NCBI GenBank assembly: GCA_022866645.1
Contig: JALHUQ010000060.1
Span: 1 to 8,412 of the forward strand
Direction of reading: 5' to 3'
DNA from: Woeseiaceae bacterium
GTDB lineage: Bacteria; Pseudomonadota; Gammaproteobacteria; Steroidobacterales; Woeseiaceae
Length of the DNA stretch: 8,412 nt
In this document: one piece after another, positions 5,519 through 8,412 of the stretch
Layout of the letters: each line of letters starts with the position of its first letter
Numbering within the stretch: the stretch's first letter is position 1
Translations under genes and position numbers: made by a program
The notes under the pieces: generated by a model
What the model was told of the DNA's origin: nothing
The model's database searches: none
Seen by the model: the letters and a program-made list of their open reading frames with translations, nothing else

Positions 5519-5546
5519 GAGGTGGGTCATTAGTCGACAAGTAATC

Positions 5547-7481
5547 ATGAGCAGCAATCCGATAGTCTGGGAGCCCGGCACCACTCGAATTCGCGAATCG
5601 GCGATGTACCGATTCATGCGACAACAGGGGTTCGACAACTATGCCGATTTGCATCAATGGTCGATCGATGAGGCCGCGGCGTTCTGGATAGCGTGCAGCC
5701 GATTTTGCGAGATAGACTTTGATCAAGCAGCAGAGACCGTGCTGCCGCGTCCGGACAATATTATGGACGCCGGTTGGTTTAGCGGCGCGCGGCTGAATTT
5801 TGCGGCGCATTTGTTGCGGCACACGGGCAATGAGGCCGCCCTTGTTTTTTGCGGCGAAGACGGAACTCGTCGGGAAATCAGTCGTGACGAATTGCGATCG
5901 AGCGTTGCCCGGCTTGCATCGGCGTTACGGAACAGTGGTGTTGAAAAGGGCGATCGAGTTGCCGGCTTCCTGCCAAATTGCCCGGAAGCGGTCATGGCAA
6001 TGTTGGCGACCGCAAGTATTGGCGCGATCTGGTCGTCCTGTTCGCCTGATTTCGGGGTCAATGGTGTGCTTGATCGATTCGGCCAGATCGAACCGAAGAT
6101 ATTGTTCGCGGTTGATGCCTATCTCTACAACGGCAAGACCTGCGATACACGAGTCACAGTTGCGAGCGTTGCGCGGGCAATACCGTCGCTCCTCAAAACC
6201 GTCATCGTCCCGTTTGTTGATCCGGTAGCGGCGGTTGCCGAAATTCGCAACGAAATAGCCTGGCAGGACTTTCTTGCTGCTGACGCGGACCTTGAGATAA
6301 CGCCGGTTGATTTCAATCATCCTTTGTACATCGTGTATTCGTCCGGTACGACGGGCATGCCGAAGTGCATCGTGCACGGGCACGGCGGAACTTTATTGCA
6401 GCAAAGTAAAGAACACGTTCTACACACGGGTGTGATGGATGGCGACAGGCTGTTCTATTTCACAACCTGTGGCTGGATGATGTGGAACTGGCTGGTCTGC
6501 GGACTTGGGACAGGCGCGACGCTGATACTGTTTGATGGCGCGCCCTTTTTTAGTGATGGCCGTATCCTCTGGGAGATTGCGGAGCGCGAGCGCATTTCGA
6601 TTTTTGGCACTAGCGCGAAGTACCTGTCGGCGTTGCAAAACACCGCCGTCAGGCCCAGGTACGATTTTTCACTACCGACGCTGCGTACTGTGTTGTCGAC
6701 CGGATCGCCGTTGGCACCCGAGAGTTTCGATTTCGTCTACGCAGCTATAGCCAGTGATCTGCAGCTTTCGTCCATTTCGGGAGGGACCGATATCCTGAGT
6801 TGTTTCGCTTTGGGAAATCCTGTGCTTCCGGTTCGCCGCGGTGAATTGCAGTGCAAAGGTCTTGGCATGGCGACGGAAATTTTTGATGACAATGGCAGGT
6901 CAGTGATCGGCGAGCACGGCGAACTCGTGTGCACCAAACCTTTTCCGTCGACACCCATCGGGTTTTGGAACGATCCCGACGGCGCTCGATATCGAGCCGC
7001 CTATTTCGAGCGTTTTCCAGGCGTCTGGGCACACGGCGATTTCGCCGAGCTGACGACAGACGGCGGCATGGTCATTTACGGACGGTCGGATTCCGTACTG
7101 AACCCCGGTGGCGTCCGCATCGGAACAGCGGAGATCTACCGGCAAGTCGAGAAACTGGATGAGGTGCTTGAAAGCATCGCCATTGGGCAGGTGTGGGAGG
7201 GCGATGTACGGGTGGTCTTGTTCGACGTGCTAAAAGAGGGCATCGAACTTGATGAGGCACTGGTGAGCCGAATTCGAAAAACCATACGCGAGAATACGAC
7301 GCCTCGTCATGTGCCTGCGAAGGTCCTCGCGGTGCCTGAGATTCCGCGAACGAAAAGCGGCAAGATCGTTGAACTGGCGGTGCGTTCTATCGTCCACGGC
7401 GAGGAAGTGAAGAATACCGAGGCGCTTGCAAACCCGGAGGCGCTGGAGCACTTTCGCGGACGTGCAGAACTGCAGGCCTAG
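5547..7481 (+). CDS. aacS: Acetoacetyl-CoA synthetase (acetoacetate-CoA ligase)
   Basis: A 644-residue ANL-superfamily adenylating enzyme, close to the usual 650-670 residues of AacS. It converts acetoacetate, ATP and CoA to acetoacetyl-CoA, AMP and PPi in the cytoplasm, letting the cell use ketone bodies or recycle acetoacetate. Visible blocks are the N-terminal IVWEPGTTRIRES...FMRQQGF typical of AacS, the P-loop-like YSSGTTGMPK (264-273), FYFTTCGWMMW (303-313), SGGTD (411-415), the hinge region YGRSDSVLNPGGVRIG (from Y511) and the C-terminal catalytic lysine K606 in PRTKSGKIVE. TCGWMMWNW and SGGTDI are characteristic of the AacS/acetyl-CoA synthetase branch. ATG 5547 fits the family N-terminus, though its Shine-Dalgarno (AAGTAA) is weak; the open frame back to 5424 crosses the divergent promoter region. 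First gene of a coupled operon with the thioesterase and glycerol kinase genes. Confidence 0.95.
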   Translation: MSSNPIVWEPGTTRIRESAMYRFMRQQGFDNYADLHQWSIDEAAAFWIACSRFCEIDFDQAAETVLPRPDNIMDAGWFSGARLNFAAHLLRHTGNEAALVFCGEDGTRREISRDELRSSVARLASALRNSGVEKGDRVAGFLPNCPEAVMAMLATASIGAIWSSCSPDFGVNGVLDRFGQIEPKILFAVDAYLYNGKTCDTRVTVASVARAIPSLLKTVIVPFVDPVAAVAEIRNEIAWQDFLAADADLEITPVDFNHPLYIVYSSGTTGMPKCIVHGHGGTLLQQSKEHVLHTGVMDGDRLFYFTTCGWMMWNWLVCGLGTGATLILFDGAPFFSDGRILWEIAERERISIFGTSAKYLSALQNTAVRPRYDFSLPTLRTVLSTGSPLAPESFDFVYAAIASDLQLSSISGGTDILSCFALGNPVLPVRRGELQCKGLGMATEIFDDNGRSVIGEHGELVCTKPFPSTPIGFWNDPDGARYRAAYFERFPGVWAHGDFAELTTDGGMVIYGRSDSVLNPGGVRIGTAEIYRQVEKLDEVLESIAIGQVWEGDVRVVLFDVLKEGIELDEALVSRIRKTIRENTTPRHVPAKVLAVPEIPRTKSGKIVELAVRSIVHGEEVKNTEALANPEALEHFRGRAELQA

Positions 7482-7490
7482 GGGAACGGA

Positions 7491-8003
7491 TTGCCAAAAT
7501 CAAAATTGTCCGGTATCGAAGTGGTGCGCGGAAAAGTGTTGCCGGAATGGATCGACGTCAACGAACATATGAACGTCGCTTACTATGTTCTGGCGTTTGA
7601 CCAGGCGGTCGATTCACTGTGGGAGGAATTGGGTATTACAAGAGATCACGTTAACGTGACGAACAGCTCAACGTTCGCCGTCGAAACTCACATCACGTGG
7701 CAACGGGAGCTGGCGCTGGACGAGCCTTACATCATCACCTCGCAATTGCTCGCCTACGATAACAAGCGCATTCACCAGTTCATGCGTATGTACCATGCTG
7801 ACAAACGCTACCTGGCCGCGACCGCCGAGTGGCTGAATTTGCATGTGGATCTCAAGGTGCGAAAAGTGTCGCCCTGGCCGGACGCGATCCGCGAGAAAAT
7901 TGCGGCCTTTGCCGATCGCCAGAGTGACTGGGGCTGGCCTGCAGAGGCGGGCAAGCAGATGGCCGTCCCTCATCCCATCTACACTGCTGCCGGGAACAAC
8001 TGA
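7491..8003 (+). CDS. Hotdog-fold acyl-CoA thioesterase (4HBT-like, similar to betainyl-CoA thioesterases)
   Basis: A 170-residue single hotdog-domain protein. The signature PEWIDVNEHMNVAYYVLAFDQA (18-39) has the D22, H26, N28 and Y31 pattern of 4-hydroxybenzoyl-CoA-type thioesterases. The WID-N-HMN-x-x-Y form and the later THITWQREL...AYDNKRIHQF blocks recall thioesterases of carnitine breakdown (betainyl-CoA thioesterase, also fused to carnitine dehydrogenase in some bacteria). The likely reaction is hydrolysis of a short acyl-CoA or betainyl-CoA. Start is TTG 7491, with AGGGGA at 7480-7485 as Shine-Dalgarno, overlapping the aacS stop codon; no in-frame ATG lies upstream of the signature, so the TTG is well supported. 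Its TGA overlaps the ATG of the next gene (TGATG). Fold assignment is strong; the substrate is a guess. Confidence 0.85.
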   Translation: MPKSKLSGIEVVRGKVLPEWIDVNEHMNVAYYVLAFDQAVDSLWEELGITRDHVNVTNSSTFAVETHITWQRELALDEPYIITSQLLAYDNKRIHQFMRMYHADKRYLAATAEWLNLHVDLKVRKVSPWPDAIREKIAAFADRQSDWGWPAEAGKQMAVPHPIYTAAGNN

Positions 8004-8412
8004 TGGGAAGGTTTCTGCTTGCAATCGATCAGGGCACGAGTAGCAGCCGTACCGTAATTTATGACCACGCTACGTCGGTGGTCGCGAGCGCGCAGCAGGA
8101 GTTTGCGCAGATCTACCCGCAGCCGGGTTGGGTGGAGCATGACCCGGAAGCGATCTGGAAATCCGTACGCGCGGTGACAGAAAAAGCGATGGCCGCCGCG
8201 GGCGCTGCGGCGAGTGACATTACCGCGATCGGCATTACCAACCAGCGCGAAACAACATTGGTGTGGGATCGCGAGACCGGTGTTTGCGTGTATAACGCCA
8301 TCGTCTGGCAAGACCGGCGGACCGCCGAATTATGCCGATCGTTGAAAAACAACGGTCTCGAGACAACGGTTGCGAGCAAGACTGGCCTGCGCCTGGACCC
8401 GTATTTTTCGGC
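8003..8412 (+). CDS. glpK: Glycerol kinase, N-terminal part (truncated by window end)
   Basis: The frame from ATG 8003 is open to the last base: 136 complete codons of a protein usually about 500 residues long. It phosphorylates glycerol with ATP to sn-glycerol-3-phosphate in the cytoplasm. FGGY-kinase N-terminal motifs are intact and glycerol-kinase-specific: AIDQGTSSSR (7-16), QPGWVEHDPEAIW (40-52), GITNQRETT (77-85, with R82 and E83 in the glycerol site), NAIVWQDRRT (98-107) and TGLRLDPYFS (127-136). The ATG overlaps the thioesterase stop codon as TGATG, implying translational coupling. Coupling of glpK to acetoacetyl-CoA synthetase and a thioesterase rather than to glpF or glpD is unusual; glpD or glpF could lie beyond the window. 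Confidence 0.93.
   Translation, partial: MGRFLLAIDQGTSSSRTVIYDHATSVVASAQQEFAQIYPQPGWVEHDPEAIWKSVRAVTEKAMAAAGAAASDITAIGITNQRETTLVWDRETGVCVYNAIVWQDRRTAELCRSLKNNGLETTVASKTGLRLDPYFS

Noticed and set aside
5424..5546. Upstream extension of aacS
   Set aside because: It runs antisense into the start of the peroxiredoxin-like gene; the AacS family N-terminus begins at 5547.
5462..5638. Upstream extension of the peroxiredoxin-like gene
   Set aside because: It overlaps the divergent promoter and the start of aacS, and adds non-domain sequence before the natural membrane anchor.
7979..8379. Minus-strand open frames of 88 and 110 codons at the right edge
   Set aside because: They are antisense to the glycerol kinase N-terminus, whose motifs are unambiguous.

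Overview
The window looks like chromosomal DNA of a free-living, GC-moderate Gram-negative bacterium, most likely a proteobacterium and perhaps a marine or sediment gammaproteobacterium. This is inferred from protein style only (an E. coli-like GlpK N-terminus, acetoacetyl-CoA synthetase, a CspA-type protein, bacteriohemerythrin); no rRNA or other marker is present. Coding density is high. I see no insertion sequence, phage gene, CRISPR array or tRNA.

Layout: (1) 21-419 (+) is a bacteriohemerythrin with all seven iron ligands. It converges on (2) a two-gene minus-strand operon: an unusual heme-copper oxidase/NO-reductase-like subunit I (640-2007) and a 61-residue two-helix membrane protein (458-643), joined by an ATGA overlap. 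A 12-bp hairpin covers the convergent junction. (3) A 100-bp divergent region holds a perfect 23-bp tandem repeat and separates the oxidase operon from a plus-strand FMN-dependent alpha-hydroxy-acid dehydrogenase (2108-3256). (4) A cold-shock protein (3391-3603) follows, with a good intrinsic terminator at 3701-3736. (5) A conserved-hypothetical pair comes next, DUF7009-like (3767-4150) and DUF2461/TIGR02453 (4150-4845), joined by a TGATG overlap. (6) A membrane-anchored peroxiredoxin-like thiol protein lies on the minus strand (4874-5461). (7) Divergent from it is a tightly coupled plus-strand operon: acetoacetyl-CoA synthetase (5547-7481), hotdog thioesterase (7491-8003) and glycerol kinase (8003 to beyond the window edge).

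Functional reading: the left third concerns O2/NO and respiration (di-iron O2-binding protein, heme-copper enzyme with a non-canonical CuB site, a flavin dehydrogenase that may feed electrons to the chain). The right third concerns carbon use: acetoacetate activation, acyl-CoA hydrolysis and glycerol phosphorylation. The most interesting item is the oxidase-like protein. Its active site departs from normal oxidases (no cross-link Tyr in helix VI; His-Asp instead of His-His in helix VII), which suggests a gNOR-like NO reductase or another atypical branch rather than a standard O2 reductase. I found no clear wholly new system.
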